Assembly: GCA_000469685.2 (NCBI GenBank)
Contig: LS997563.1
Span: 34,688,468 to 34,752,467 of the forward strand
DNA: 64,000 bases
DNA from: Haemonchus contortus
Lineage: Eukaryota; Nematoda; Chromadorea; Rhabditida; Trichostrongylidae
Reading direction: 5' to 3'
The translations under genes and the position numbers were made by a program. The notes beneath the pieces are model-generated. The model was not told where the DNA came from and searched no databases. It worked only from the letters and a program-made list of their open reading frames with translations. This document shows, piece by piece, positions 22,991 through 34,477 of this stretch; positions within the stretch are counted from its first letter, which is position 1; every line of letters starts with the position of its first letter.

Positions 22991-25781
22991 ATAATGCCAA
23001 AAAAAGCTTTAAATCTGTCCAACTGGAGATTTTTCACAAAAAACTATATATTTAGATTCCTCTTTTCATCAGTGTTGACGTTCAAGGTTGAATTCCCACA
23101 CAATAATCGGAGTTTTCAGTTCTCAAAATCTAATTTTTATAATTTTTTTGAATCTTGGGACCTTTCTACTTGAGCATATTTCCAATTTCAATGCTGTTTT
23201 TGTTGTTTTATCCTTTGTTGTACGAGGGAATTGATCCGGTGTTCATTCCGTCCTGAAAGTTGAAAAAGACTTTGCTAAAGGGTTAACAGCACCTACCCCA
23301 ATTTTTTTCATGACTGGCTGTGGGACCTCGTTTCTCGTACAACTTTCGCCCTTACCTGAATTCACAAAAACGAAGGGACATCAAAGAACCTAGGCGAAAA
23401 GGGTGTGTTTTATGTATTTTGCGTTGTGTTGACGATGTCTGACAAGGTCATGCAGTTCTACGTGTCTAATGGGGCGTCTATAGTGGAGCACACAGAAACC
23501 CTTTGATCTTTGCACCGAATACGATTCAAAACTCTCTGCCACGATTTAAATGCTCACCTAATCCGATGGGGAAGTGCTGACACGTAAAATCTTATCAGCA
23601 AGGATTTGCAGATCGGCACCCGCAGCTATGAATAGGAACAGTTTGCGACGTCACGCTAGCTTGTTCCAGGTGACGGAACAACTTTGACGTGAGAAGCCGT
23701 TGACTGACTAGAACAAATTTCAATCTGTAGAGCTCCTTCTCGTAATCCCTCAAAGCTCTTTCAGCACGGAGCAGGACTTGGAGACATCAAATTCGAGTAT
23801 TAACTCACGCTAACGCATTATCTGTGCTTCCATCATTCTAGGTAACCCAGTAAGACTAGTAGGTGGATACGGAAGTGGATTCAACTTTGATTCACTTCTT
23901 ACTACTACTTCTTTGAGAATAGAGGTGCACAGTGTTCGCACTCTATACTTCTACACTCTGGTAGTGGAGATTACGTGAAGCAGCCAAAGTCCCCGATGTA
24001 CTTCTTTCAAAAGATAGAACTCGTCTCCTACCGGAAGTGAGTAGAACGTGAACGGAGCGAAAATTTTATGTTTTGTTGACCTTTCCGTATATGATAAGTC
24101 TCACGAGTTGGCGAGTAATGTTCGGAACTTCGGGTTAGGTGGGACTCGAATCCTCACATGTGCTAGCCGGGCAAGGTGCTTTTATCCCCTACACTACCGA
24201 AACCCTGATTGCCCTCGCCTTCCTAACAGCTATGCCATAGATTAACAGAACCCACACGTACAGCGGCACGTTCCCTCGGTCGGTGATAGGAATCAGCACA
24301 CTGGAAGGGAGTCCCGAATGAGCCTTTGATTGCAGTCAGTCTTGCTAAAATGCACTTGTGAACAAAGTCCGCCAGTATAGTCTTCCGCAACTTGCACCTA
24401 TACTACCATGTTATTTATACGTTTTTATCGGAAGGAAATACAGAAGGGAATGTGATTTTCTTTGTAGCGTTAATGAGAGATGGTAAGGTCGCTCACCATT
24501 CGAAGTTTACAAAAGCCCAGCCTAAATTAAAATCCAAACCAATAACTCAATTTTTGATGTCATTTTCTTATCTTGTTGAGAATGGCTGCCACATAAACTT
24601 CCATACAAACTTAAACGAAAGAATTCTTTCGAAAAAAGGAAAATCTTGATTCGAATGATGCCTTTGGAAATTAGGAACTAGCGAAAACCAGCCGCGGGAA
24701 ATGGTTTCGTTCGATTTCTGGTTTTCTTTCTTTTGAAAATGAAAAAAACGCAAAAGTAGATTTGCACGTACCAGTGTGACTTACATTCGTTTCGTATGAC
24801 GAGTTCAAGTAGGAAAGTGATCAGTATGTCTTATGGGATTTTCGTGGAGTTTTTTAGTTCAAAGCTCGACATTACATCAAATGTGTGATGTTTTCTTTGA
24901 GCGATGCCAAGCTCCGCTTTGGATCGTGATGAATGGGAGTCGCTCCCCACACAGATATCCCGTGCCCGGTTTTTATCAAATTACAAAGTTCAAAATGTTC
25001 TTCCAACTGTTGTAAATCATTAAGTTCGATGAGTACCAGACGTCTTCAAAGTGGACTATGATAATGGGAAGGGCCAGGCTGGATTCGATTGCATTTTTTC
25101 CACGGACCTACATTCGTGAATATTGGAAGTATTTCTGACTACTTATAGGTTAGATTGTAAGTCGTGGCTAATCGCGTAAGAGGTGCGGAACAACTGATCA
25201 ACCTCGTTTTGAAAATTTTCCGCAATTTCACCCCTACTTGCAGTGTTCGGAAGCATATTTCGCCTATACATTAGCTCCGTTCAGCTAAGAGTCAGACTTT
25301 TTCACCTTCCAGTCAAGTCCACCACCCAATAGTCAAGACGGAGATATGGCCGTATTCGTTAACTGGGGCAATATCTTCAGACTTCTGCAGTGTGCACTTT
25401 CTGGCGATTCTCAGCCTAGACCACCTATAGCTTTCTTGAGCTCAAGAAAACTTGCGAACGACCAATCCTGGGATCGACCACTACCCGTTTCTGATATTTG
25501 AAATTGAAATGGGATCCAGGGAATTCCTCGTAAGCGTTCTCCTGCTGTCAGATAACGTAATTCAGTTTAAAATCTCAAATTCGCGTTGACTAAAGATAGT
25601 GTCTGCATAAAAATGAATTTACATCACCATTCCGCAAATTTCCTAACTGATAACCTCCCTGTTTCCTTTGATAAAGTGGGGATGTTTAAAATTCTTGTGT
25701 AAATGAACAAATGCTTTTGGGTTTGGTCAAAATCAACAATTGTCCCGACAATCGAGTCTTATTCCCCTGCTTACTGATAGG
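22991..25781. other. No gene recognised outside repeat family B
   Basis: Frames are short. The 85-codon plus-strand frame at 24392-24649 and its minus-strand partner show no domain. Confidence 0.45.
24065..24205 (-). repeat. tRNA-headed repeat family B, copy 1
   Basis: On the minus strand the head reads TAGTGTAGGGGATAAAAGCA and has a GGATTCGAGTCC B box (24141-24152 on the plus strand). Its 3' part (CGAAGTTCCGAACATTACTC, then CGCCAAC) matches the minus-strand copy at 54391-54514, so this is a small SINE-like family rather than a tRNA gene. No acceptor stem closes. Confidence 0.65.
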
Positions 25782-25925
25782 TAGCGTAAGTTCCTCATCA
25801 TACCCGGGAGTGGCCTCCGGATTACACTTGTAGCTTAGGCTTCATCATGCCGATGACGCCCTCGAGGGCTTTTCACCATAAATAGATTTCGCCGATTATT
25901 CAAAAAAGATGAGGGCATTAGCAGA
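25782..25925 (-). repeat. Repeat D copy 1, with protein-like conserved frame
   Basis: On the minus strand a frame reads LNNRRNLFMVKSPRGRHRHD and continues, past one stop codon, with TSVIRRPLPGMMRNL. It matches the plus-strand copy at 36248-36403 over about 45 residues. Not recognised as a known domain. It may be a fragment of a once-coding transposon. Confidence 0.6.
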
Positions 25926-26094
25926 AAGTTGTGTTCTTCCACTACATCCTGACATAGTTGATGCACTGGGTGGTTGCCCAATTCAACATCACCCGAGGGT
26001 CGGATTCTGTTTTGGCCACCCAGATATATGTAATCTAAGCACTGAAACACCTCAGACAATTAGTCAGAACTTTATTCACAACCAGAGGGCAGAG

Positions 26095-26290
26095 GTGGTG
26101 TATGTAGTTTAAGAGACACACTATTATAGGCATGTGCAAGGATCAAATCCCTAATCGACGGCCTTCTGGGCAAAGTACATAGGGCCAGTAAATTGCTGCC
26201 AGAATTGTCTGGGAATGCGAATCCCTGACTTGTGTACTCGCTAGCAAAGAGTCACTGTCAGTCACATTCCAATCTTTTTTTTTGTTTTTG
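26095..26290 (+). repeat. Possible SINE-like family A copy, very degraded
   Basis: CACACTATTATAGGCATGTG followed by a GGATCAAATCC B-box trace and later CCTGACTTGTGTACTCG recall family A in order and spacing, but identity is low. Could be chance. Confidence 0.35.
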
Positions 26291-27290
26291 TTTTTTTTTT
26301 CAGCAAGTTTTTACATTTCGCGGTAAAAACCTGAGATCCTCTGAATCAACTTCATATTTCCCCTCACGACTACCCATCAATTTGTTATCTGAATCAACCT
26401 CAATATATCAAACTTCATGGGGTACTTCATAAGTCAGCTGATCTCACCTCGGTGTCGCTCAAGTCCGTTTCGAAAGTGTGAAATATGATCAGCAGCTGAC
26501 GTTGAACTCAGTGCTATGTCGCTCAGAAAAATGGTACTTATTAGCTCGCAAAATTTCCAAAATCGACAGTTCCATGCTCATGAGTAGACGGCGCTTTTAG
26601 ATCCATAGCGTGGTCGAAGGTCACGTTTCGGAAATGGAACGGAATCTCCGCCCATTCGCAAGAATGGCACACTCTAGCATCCAAGAAGAAGACTTGCTCG
26701 AGTTGTCAGTTACGGAGCAACCTGACCCTTTTATTTTCACAAATTATCCCTCGACCACGTTACCAGTCTAATCATAAAGCGCCCATCTGTTTGTGATCAT
26801 GAACTTACCAATTGGGGCAGTGAACTTGTAAGTGCAATATGAAAAAGCATAGGATATTAATTTCAAACGCAACATTTGCCGAATTTAAGAGGGCATTACG
26901 AAGTGATGGTTCGGTGGTGGGTGGGTGAGAGGGTGCTTGAGAAAAACGAGAGCAGCAGCACTCGGAGAAGCTTACCCCTCCCATCCGATATTTATTGGCT
27001 CACTTGAAGTTGATGTAGACTGATAGCTTCTTGAAGCACCACGGCTCATCACTCTTTCGGGTCAATTTACTCTCGTTACACTTTCACGTCAATCACGTAT
27101 TGCAGTACATAGTCAATGACTTTCGTTTATGGTTCAGCCATAGACTTTATTCGATGGTTCTTTCGAAAGCTGCGTACCTATGTAGTTTGTTTATTTATTT
27201 ACTACACTCTATAAAAACATGAAAAGCAATAAATCACCAAAAAATCAAGCACTAAGGAGTTCAGCATTATTTTTTTGAATGAGTTCAAAG
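26291..27290. other. No feature recognised
   Basis: Begins with T-rich tracts (about 26275-26300). A TAG-like run of short frames follows up to the mariner relic. Confidence 0.45.
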
Positions 27291-27292
27291 TA

Positions 27293-28194
27293 TTAGGTTG
27301 ATGCATAATTATTGCGGATTTTTTCGCGGCTTTTTTTCTCTCGATAGAATTTGAATAGTGAGTTCGGTTTTTTTCTAAAAATGATCTACTTGATTTACTC
27401 TATAAGAATATACTCAAAAAACCATCCGCATATTTGCAAAATTAGGCTTCACTACTTCGCGAAAGATTGGAGGGTCGCACAGTCATTCCGCGATCTCAGT
27501 AACTTTTCAGCGATCGCTCATTAGGTGATCTAGTTAACGCGCACATGATTTCCTGGAAGGTCAAACACGATTATTTTGATATTTTCTATTTCCCCTGTAT
27601 TTTACCTGTCTCTATATATTAGGTTGATGCATATTTATTGCGCATTGTTTCCAGCAAGTTTTACTTAAAGAAATTATAGAAATACTAAACAAAGACATAT
27701 TCAAACAATTACTCCGGAACTTATCCACCATCTACGTTCAGAACTGTTTCCCATTGATTAGTTAGTTGGATTCCAAAAGCGAAGAAGTTTCGATCCTTGG
27801 GGGCAACCCACGCCTTGACAACGGCCATCAAATCATCCCAATCGACTTAACTTCTATTCTCTAGCCATTTTTTCGATGAACGGTTGACGAGATGATCCAT
27901 AAAAGTTTCTGCTGGTGAATATGGCAGATTTAGGGGCAGATCCCATTTCTTGGTTGGCTCTGGCTGATTGTTCGATCGCCGAAAAGTTACTGAGATCGCG
28001 GAATGACAGAGCCACCTTCCAATCTTTCTCGAAGTAGTAGAGCCCAATTTCGCGAATATGCGGATGGTTTTTTAGTATATTTCTATAGAGTAAATCAAGT
28101 AGATCATTTCTAGAAAAAACCCGAACTCAGTAATCAAATTCTATCGAGAGAAAAAAGCCGCGAAAAAATCCGCAATAATTATGCATCAACCTAA
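27293..28194 (-). mobile_element. Mariner-family relic with extra inverted copy of its 5' end
   Basis: Both outer ends read TTAGGTTGATGCATAATT in inverted orientation, flanked by TA (27291-27292 and 28195-28196), as for mariner elements. A third, internal end (TTAGGTTGATGCATATTT) lies at 27619 beside a TA. The simplest reading is a minus-strand mariner of 576 bases (27619-28194), internally deleted, joined to an inverted 5' segment at 27293 to about 27535. The two 5' segments can be followed in inverted alignment over roughly 240 bases, so the transcript would snap back into a long hairpin. Confidence 0.85.
27710..27955 (-). pseudogene. C-terminal fragment of a mariner transposase
   Basis: On the minus strand a frame carries LPYSP followed by a Trp/Phe-rich tail with WVAPKDRNFFAFGIQLTNQW and an NVDGG end. 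This pattern matches the end of mariner transposases: the PYSPDL block, a 'GI..L..RW' block and a final 'G.YF'. The frame is broken by stop codons (after LENRS, and again where the final YF would be), and the N-terminal and central catalytic parts are gone. Non-functional remnant of a cut-and-paste DNA transposase. Confidence 0.8.
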
Positions 28195-28196
28195 TA

Positions 28197-30106
28197 TTAT
28201 ATGTTGATGATGGTATTTCTCTTCGGATCCGGCTGTCTGATGTCAGTTCATTACTGAAAGCAAACCTTCCTATCTTCTCACTGAACTAAGTCACCTTTTC
28301 TTCCAGGACTCGTCTACATAGGTTGATTACTGGGTCAAATTCAGGAAGGTAATGAGGGTTTCAGGGTAAGCTTCCGATGTGCGGCTCTATCCTTTTTTGG
28401 CCTTGAACTGTCAACCACTGCAATTAAATCAAACCCACAGAATCAGGGCACACTTTCATTCATCTGAGATCGATCAAAACACTTTGGTTATTCTGAGGGC
28501 AGTTTTTGAGCCCTCCTCGAAGTCCTGGAACGAAGGAATTCCGAATTTTTCTTTGCAGAGCAACAGGCGAAAAGGCTTAATATGATTTACTCGTTGAATG
28601 TATGGAAAAATGCTGCGACCTCTTTCCCTTGTCCATCTCCTTCCATCGTCCTTCTTTTGCGAGCCTTTAAGAAGACCACCTTTTAATATTTTATGATTTT
28701 TTCAAATGTGGTAAATATTGAGGCCGATCTGGAAGCATATCCATGATAGGTGGGGCTTTCAACATCTGAGTTGTTTGTTCAGCGATGCGAGAGGTGAATT
28801 TGTGACACTCTCTGACACCTCCAGGTTTTCATCCGAAAACCTCGTTATATGTATTTATAACTTGATTTGAAAATTAGGTGATTGACAGTTCAGAGGGACT
28901 TGTTGGAGAAAAGGATACCTAGAGCGATCAGTCCCTACCCGATTCATTAGAATCGGGGGAGATGCGGGAGGTCCGGGAGTGCCCTCCCATTTTAGGGGCT
29001 CATAGCTTAGAAAATGTCAAATATGTGGTACCCTACAAGTTTTTCCACTCCACAAGTAATGGTATTCTCTATAAACTTTCTCAGTTACCAATTCAAGCGT
29101 GTAGGAAAGTTGGTATAGTAGTTACTGATAGTGCCGAGGCCAATGTAAGCAGAAGTGTTTAAAGTGGTTTTTCTCATAATTCTGGCCATTTTGGGTGAGC
29201 TCGCTAATCTATTTCTATTGACGATTAGGACAGGCGTCCTTCTCGGTTTCTGACGCTGAAATATTTCCAATAGAAGTTTAGAGCGCTTCAGGCATCATTC
29301 ATTTCTGTCAGTCTCCCTTCATCGAGTTGGAAGTACAGCTCTGCCACAAGGAGTACAAATACGCTAATAGCCTCGTAGGCGTTCCTGAGCAGGAGGTCCT
29401 ATAACCTACATGTCTCCCTACATTTATTGGACCACTATGTCGATTTTTGAATTTTGTTCTCCTCTCTTGCATAGTCACTTCAAGATCACATCATAGCCTT
29501 GATCATGCCTGCATCTGGCTTAACTTCCAAATGGGCATTGTTAAACCAGTACATTTCTGACTTTTGTTGATGCTTACTTCCCTAAAGTTTTTTCGGTTAG
29601 GCCCTGTTTGGAAGAGAAATTGGATTTGAGGGAGTTCAAGCGGCTTGAACGTTCAGTCAAACCCTATAAGTTCTTTCTACAAAAGGTACGGGGTTAAGTG
29701 AAATTGCATTACTGTTTCGAGCAACTCTCCAAATGCCAACAGTTTTTATTAGCGATGGGTCTCTTCTAAGCGTATCATTAGATCTTATGAAAGAGATTTA
29801 CTTCAGTTAGGCCTTTAACAACTCGAGAAACTCGTTAAACAAGCTTCCACAACGGTATCTGTCTGATTACAAGTTCTGAAAAACATATTTGGGTTTCCAA
29901 TTAGGAAGTAATTGACTACCTTATTTATTAGCCACTTAGTCTGGTAAATACCAAGTGAAAACGACGCATTCCGATACCCATTAGGGTCAAATATCTTTGT
30001 TGTTTAGTCTGGCATTGTTTCCACTATTGCCCCTGCCTTGACACTTGATTGTCTCAATCTAGAAAATGCTTTTTCCTCTGACAGTATGTAATGACTCCTA
30101 AGTACA
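28197..30106. other. No gene recognised
   Basis: A hydrophobic run followed by a GTGAGC donor (VVFLIILAILG at about 29165) looks like a signal-peptide end but lacks an ATG, so it is not called. Confidence 0.4.
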
Positions 30107-30108
30107 TA

Positions 30109-30635
30109 CAGTAGCGCTCAAAAGTCTTCGGTGAAATGGTTCTTCAGTCGCACTTTTCAGTCGTAACTTCTTTCCTACTGGATCTAATCGAGCGAAATTT
30201 CTATATTCGGGGCGTGGATGTATGGTGAATATTTACCACCATTAACCAGCAGTCTGATCATGTTCCATATATTCCAAAAGGGCTTAAACTTAAAATCGAC
30301 TGAAAATACAGATGATGGCCCTTCTGGAATCTCTTTCCTTTTTGTCATGTCTAAAGTGTACGAGCGGTAATGCCGAACACAATGGATGGGAAAAACGCAC
30401 ATAAGGTGCGAATAAGTACAGACGCCAACAACTTTAGTTTCAGCAAAATGTGCTACCGCAACAAACACCTTACTCTACCTGTGGATATTGCGGCTTTGCA
30501 GTGAAATAGGGTTGGGTAGGGTGAAATATGCTCCAGTTAGACATATCCAAATTTCGTGCCATTCGGTCCACTAAGAAAAAAGTTATGAACGAAAAAGCGT
30601 CAAAGCATTTCACCGAAGACTTTTGAGCGCTACTG
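30109..30635. mobile_element. Tc1-like non-autonomous element (CAGTAGCGCTC ends)
   Basis: The element begins CAGTAGCGCTCAAAAGTCTT and ends with its exact inverse; at least 28 bases of terminal inverted repeat match. TA dinucleotides at 30107-30108 and 30636-30637 are consistent with a TA target duplication. At 527 bases it is too short for a transposase. The 94-codon minus-strand frame inside does not resemble one. Classified as a Tc1/mariner-superfamily MITE from the CAGT ends and TA target. Confidence 0.85.
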
Positions 30636-30914
30636 TAGATCCGTTCCACCGCATATGTGTTACTAGAGAAGTAAGACAGAAGAAATCTTGGATGGATAGT
30701 GCAAAGATTCGGGTTGGTTCATGTGGGCATATTGAAGTGACTGCTAGATAAAATGCATCCCTCAGCTGTTTTTGGCAAAATCCCAGAAAGTCACCTGAAA
30801 TGCGATGCGATTTTCGTGACATGTCCGGGGATTTTTTGATACCGCAATCGGTTGATAAGATTGGAGCTCGTTTTCGATCTCGCTGTTTCCACTTTTTGCT
30901 AGGCTCAGGGGAAA

Positions 30915-31045
30915 ATGCTCGACCCGAGTTGCCATGGATCTCAGCTGCCCAGTAGCCCGACTCGATTTTGTAAAAAGTACGTGTCGGATGTGGGGAGCGA
31001 GATCGGCCATTATAGAGGGTAAATAAGCAAGGAAGAGGAAGAAGC
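30915..31045 (-). repeat. Interspersed repeat C, copy 2
   Basis: Read on the minus strand: CTCTTCCTTGCTTATTTACC, CTATAATGGCC, CCCCACATCCGACACG, then CGGGCTACT. Same order as at 8013-8135. It lies inside a 165-codon minus-strand frame, which I therefore regard as repeat-derived. Confidence 0.6.
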
Positions 31046-31135
31046 CGGATATGTCCCACGCGAGTGGATAGTGTCCTGACATAGCAATTCCATGGAAGCT
31101 TCCACAAAGAAACCAGAACTACTCAGTGTGGAATA

Positions 31136-31445
31136 ATGACTTATCGTGAATTGGATAGCTCTTTTGCTTACTATGATATATCTCGTGAGCTGCTCGAAAA
31201 ACTTAGTGGAATTAGCATTCTCATAAAAAGGACGGACATTTTGATTGATGATCACTGGGTACGTGGCAAAAGTCTTTCATTCACATCGGCGAAACATTGC
31301 CGCTCAGGAGATATCCGTTGTGATAACGAAGTTCGATGAGCCATCGGTCTCGGCAGGTTACAAAAGCCATATTTTCCATTCCAAGACTCCCTATAGTCTG
31401 GATATAGTAAAGTCTTTTGACGATGTGGAGAGGGAAACTTCGTGA
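31136..31445 (+). CDS. Candidate small three-exon gene, product unknown
   Basis: Exons 31136-31258, 31308-31356 and 31408-31445 are separated by GT-AG introns of 49 and 51 bases, lengths usual in nematodes. Donors read TGG/GTACGT and CAG/GTTACA, acceptors GCTCAG and ATATAG. Phases agree and the joined frame gives 69 residues, including DDHW joined to EISVVITKFDEPSVSA. A CTCAG acceptor at 31122-31126 precedes the ATG and could be a trans-splice or internal acceptor. The 3' end is uncertain: an alternative last exon after TTTTCAG near 31590 would read KNLEVKAVLKNSCAIKGPT. No family recognised. Three short exons can also line up by chance. Confidence 0.4.
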
Positions 31446-33717
31446 AAAGAATCTGTCAATGCAGTTTCACTCGAAAAGACTTTATTGACTTTCCAATGCT
31501 ATGAGAAAATTCACCATATGAAGCCTCATAGGAACTGCATAACTTAGAGAAGCCAGCAAAACGCTAATCATTGCTTATCCGTCCTTTTCAGAAAAATCTC
31601 GAAGTTAAAGCTGTTTTGAAAAATTCGTGCGCGATCAAAGGTCCAACTTGACCAGTATCTCCTGATTTTGAGCCGCTCGATTGGCTTAGCCGGGTTACAA
31701 TTTGATAGAATCGCAGCACAGAGGAGTAGATTGCAAGGCGAGTAGCATCATTTGGGAACTCTTGCTCACAACCTGCCTAAGCTAAATTTTGAACTTCCCT
31801 CTCTGCTTTCCTACACGGCTTCATCTGCGAATGCCCCAGGAAGTCTCATTGCAAATTATTCAATCACACCTACTTGTGGTGGAGCTCTAGAAGTTCTTTC
31901 CTTCAGCTATTAAATTGGTTAATCTATTGGTGTTAATTTATCATTTTGATAACATTTTGTACATGCAAAACATTTTATTTTAATATTTCCTCATACATCG
32001 AATTTGAGAACCTTTTTTGGAACTTATGACGTGGTACTTTGAAAGATAAACACCACTAGAACGAATTGAAGTCCTTCCTCGAACTTCCCTAGCTCGGAAT
32101 TATAGCCTTTTATTTTCTTCCTAAGTTCTCTAAAACCCTCATTTCGTGATTATAATATTTGCCCTCACTTTCTACTAACAATTTGTGAGAACGCCCTCGC
32201 TAAGTAAATCATAAAGTGAAATGAGTTGGATAAGGGCAATCCAAATATAAAAGTTCTTTGAGTGCCTGAAATCTATCTGACTCATTAGACTTGGGCCGAG
32301 AAGTGCGATGGAAGCAGCCATTCCTCTCGCCTCGACGCATTTTAGGGGATTTCCCACCTTATCTATGAGAGCCACATCTAGATTTGTTCTATCCCGAGAA
32401 CCTTCTCTGGGATAGGACCGATTTGTATTCCTTTCAGACATAGCCCATCTCCATCATTGAGTATGTTAACGGCTCGAGAGTTCTTGAATTTCTACCCCAC
32501 CTACGCCCTTATCGGATGGACTCAGTAGTGTACTTGTTACAATTTTCGTTGAGCTATGTCCTAGAGGGATCCGAGATGTCCAGATTATGGTGGCGGCGGG
32601 GGAGGTGTATCAAAATCCTATGAAAGGGAGTTTTTGTTGTATATGGAGCAATTTTTCTGTAACATTGTAACGATCGCACAGCTGTACCTCCCTTTTTTTG
32701 GCTCAGCTACAATTAGATGGGTTTCTTTGAAATGGGCACGCGCCTATAGTAGAGACCACTTCAATGGTAATTCAATAAAACAGCTCCGACTCAATTGAGT
32801 ATCTTAGGCAATCGTTTGCACGAGGTCCTCAGTAGAGATGTTCCTGAAGACTAGAGAGGAGATCTAGATAAAAGTTCAGTCGGATAGCTACTAAGGGAGA
32901 GAGGTCCTTCAATGTCAGCACCTATGAACGATTAATCAAATAATGCTTCAATGTAATACCAGATGGTAACAATCAGAACGAACAATCAAGCCCTTGTAAA
33001 TCCAGTGGTGTATATAATCCAAAATTACTTCTTCTCCCTGATACCTAGTTTTTAGCCTTTGGCCCTCTAGCTCAACCTCCAGCTTTCCGCGTTCTCTCGC
33101 TCTGGTTCTCTGGCCTAAGTGTTGACGATTGAAAGCAGCTGCTGACTAAATTTCCGATGAAGTGAAACAACAAATCATTGGCCCAGTAAGTGAGCATTCC
33201 AGAGAGTTGAGATGGAGAAAAGTTGGGATTTGGGAGGTTTTGCAATCGCTCTAACGCTCTATTTTGACGAGATAGAGAATACGGAAACAGAAGAATTGGC
33301 TTTATCTGAAAGAATCGTGAACTATAACTTTCAAACTACCCCCTGAGCAGAACGCAAGCCTGAAGGGTATTGGAGTTAGACTAAAAAGAATCAGGCCAGA
33401 AGGGTTTCGTAGAAAAGGCGCCCCCATCTCGATCTGTTTGGTCGAAAAAGATCAACTCGTTTTCCCTGAATGCTTTTTAGAAGTCATTTATATTAACCCA
33501 AATGCCACTTGGGTGAATTAGTTCAATGTCAGTGGCTGCCCTTTGTTTCATTATAATGAAGACATTAGAATTCGAAAGGAAATGATGTCTATATGTGAAT
33601 AAAATCCAATAACTCTCGCCTAATAACGCCATACCACATTCCGAGAAGGAAGACTTTAAGAAGCTGTTGACATTGGCTGAAATGTCATGGGTAAAGTAGG
33701 TTGGTGGAGCTTCCCAG
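31446..33717. other. No gene recognised
   Basis: An alternative last exon for the 31136 model may lie near 31590-31650. The rest has only short frames, with one 88-codon minus-strand frame at 32175-32441 of no recognisable type. Confidence 0.4.
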
Positions 33718-33861
33718 AAGGAAACGCGGTTAATATCTGCTCTGTGTTTCACTTTGGCTCTTGAACAACCTGATTGTCATCCTCGATGTCCACTCCCGTC
33801 TTGTATGATCGGAATCTCGTTGGGACTTGTTTCTGGAAGAGGCACAAGATATTACCATCAG
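33718..33861 (+). CDS. Possible single exon, Cys-containing, product unknown
   Basis: 48 codons lie between a TTCCCAG acceptor and a CATCAG/GTACTG donor in one open frame. It begins with a hydrophobic run (LISALCFTLAL) followed by DCHPRCPLPSC, which would suit a secreted protein just after its signal peptide. No partner exon was found, so this is weak. Confidence 0.2.
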
Positions 33862-34477
33862 GTACTGCTTTTTTTTTTATTTTTTTCGTTATACGCCATA
33901 CAACGCTTCAAACATCCTCAAGACCTTCTGAAAGCAGGAAGTCCCTGCTTCGCCAGACCTTACTGGACGTCCTCCGGATTTCTAGATCAGTGCTTATTCA
34001 TCGACCAATGAATTATAAAACCTGTGATACTTTGATGAAATCATTTGAAAGGCTCGATTTTGTAGTGGGAAGCTCTTTTGTCCTTACCTGTTTTCCAATC
34101 TGTAGAGCTCTAGTTTTTACTTATCCGAGCAAGTAAAAGTAAAGGCAATAATGCTGTTTATTTTCTCTTTCCTTTCTATCACATGGCTTCGAAAAAATGA
34201 GCTGAGCACCTCGTTTGGAATGAACATCACCCCTCCCCTTTATACCGTACGATCGATGATCAGCGTCACCGTGATATTTTCTTCCTTTTTTTCCTCATTC
34301 CTACTTACTTGTTTTCCTTTCCAACAAAGCCACCACTGGCTGTGACTCACTTTCCACTTTTTGATGACAGGGTTAATATCAAAATTAATGGCGGCGTAGG
34401 ACGTCAGTAGATAATTCGGTTTGGAACTGAAACTGACATCACCTTTATGGCTTATCCTGCGACGATGAGACCTCCCG

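Noticed and set aside
24130..24206. tRNA gene on the minus strand
   Set aside because: Ends do not pair into an acceptor stem, and the 3' body is shared with 54391-54514, so it is a repeat head.
30610..31107. 165-codon minus-strand ORF as a gene
   Set aside because: It begins in the end of the Tc1-like element region and covers repeat C; no domain is visible.
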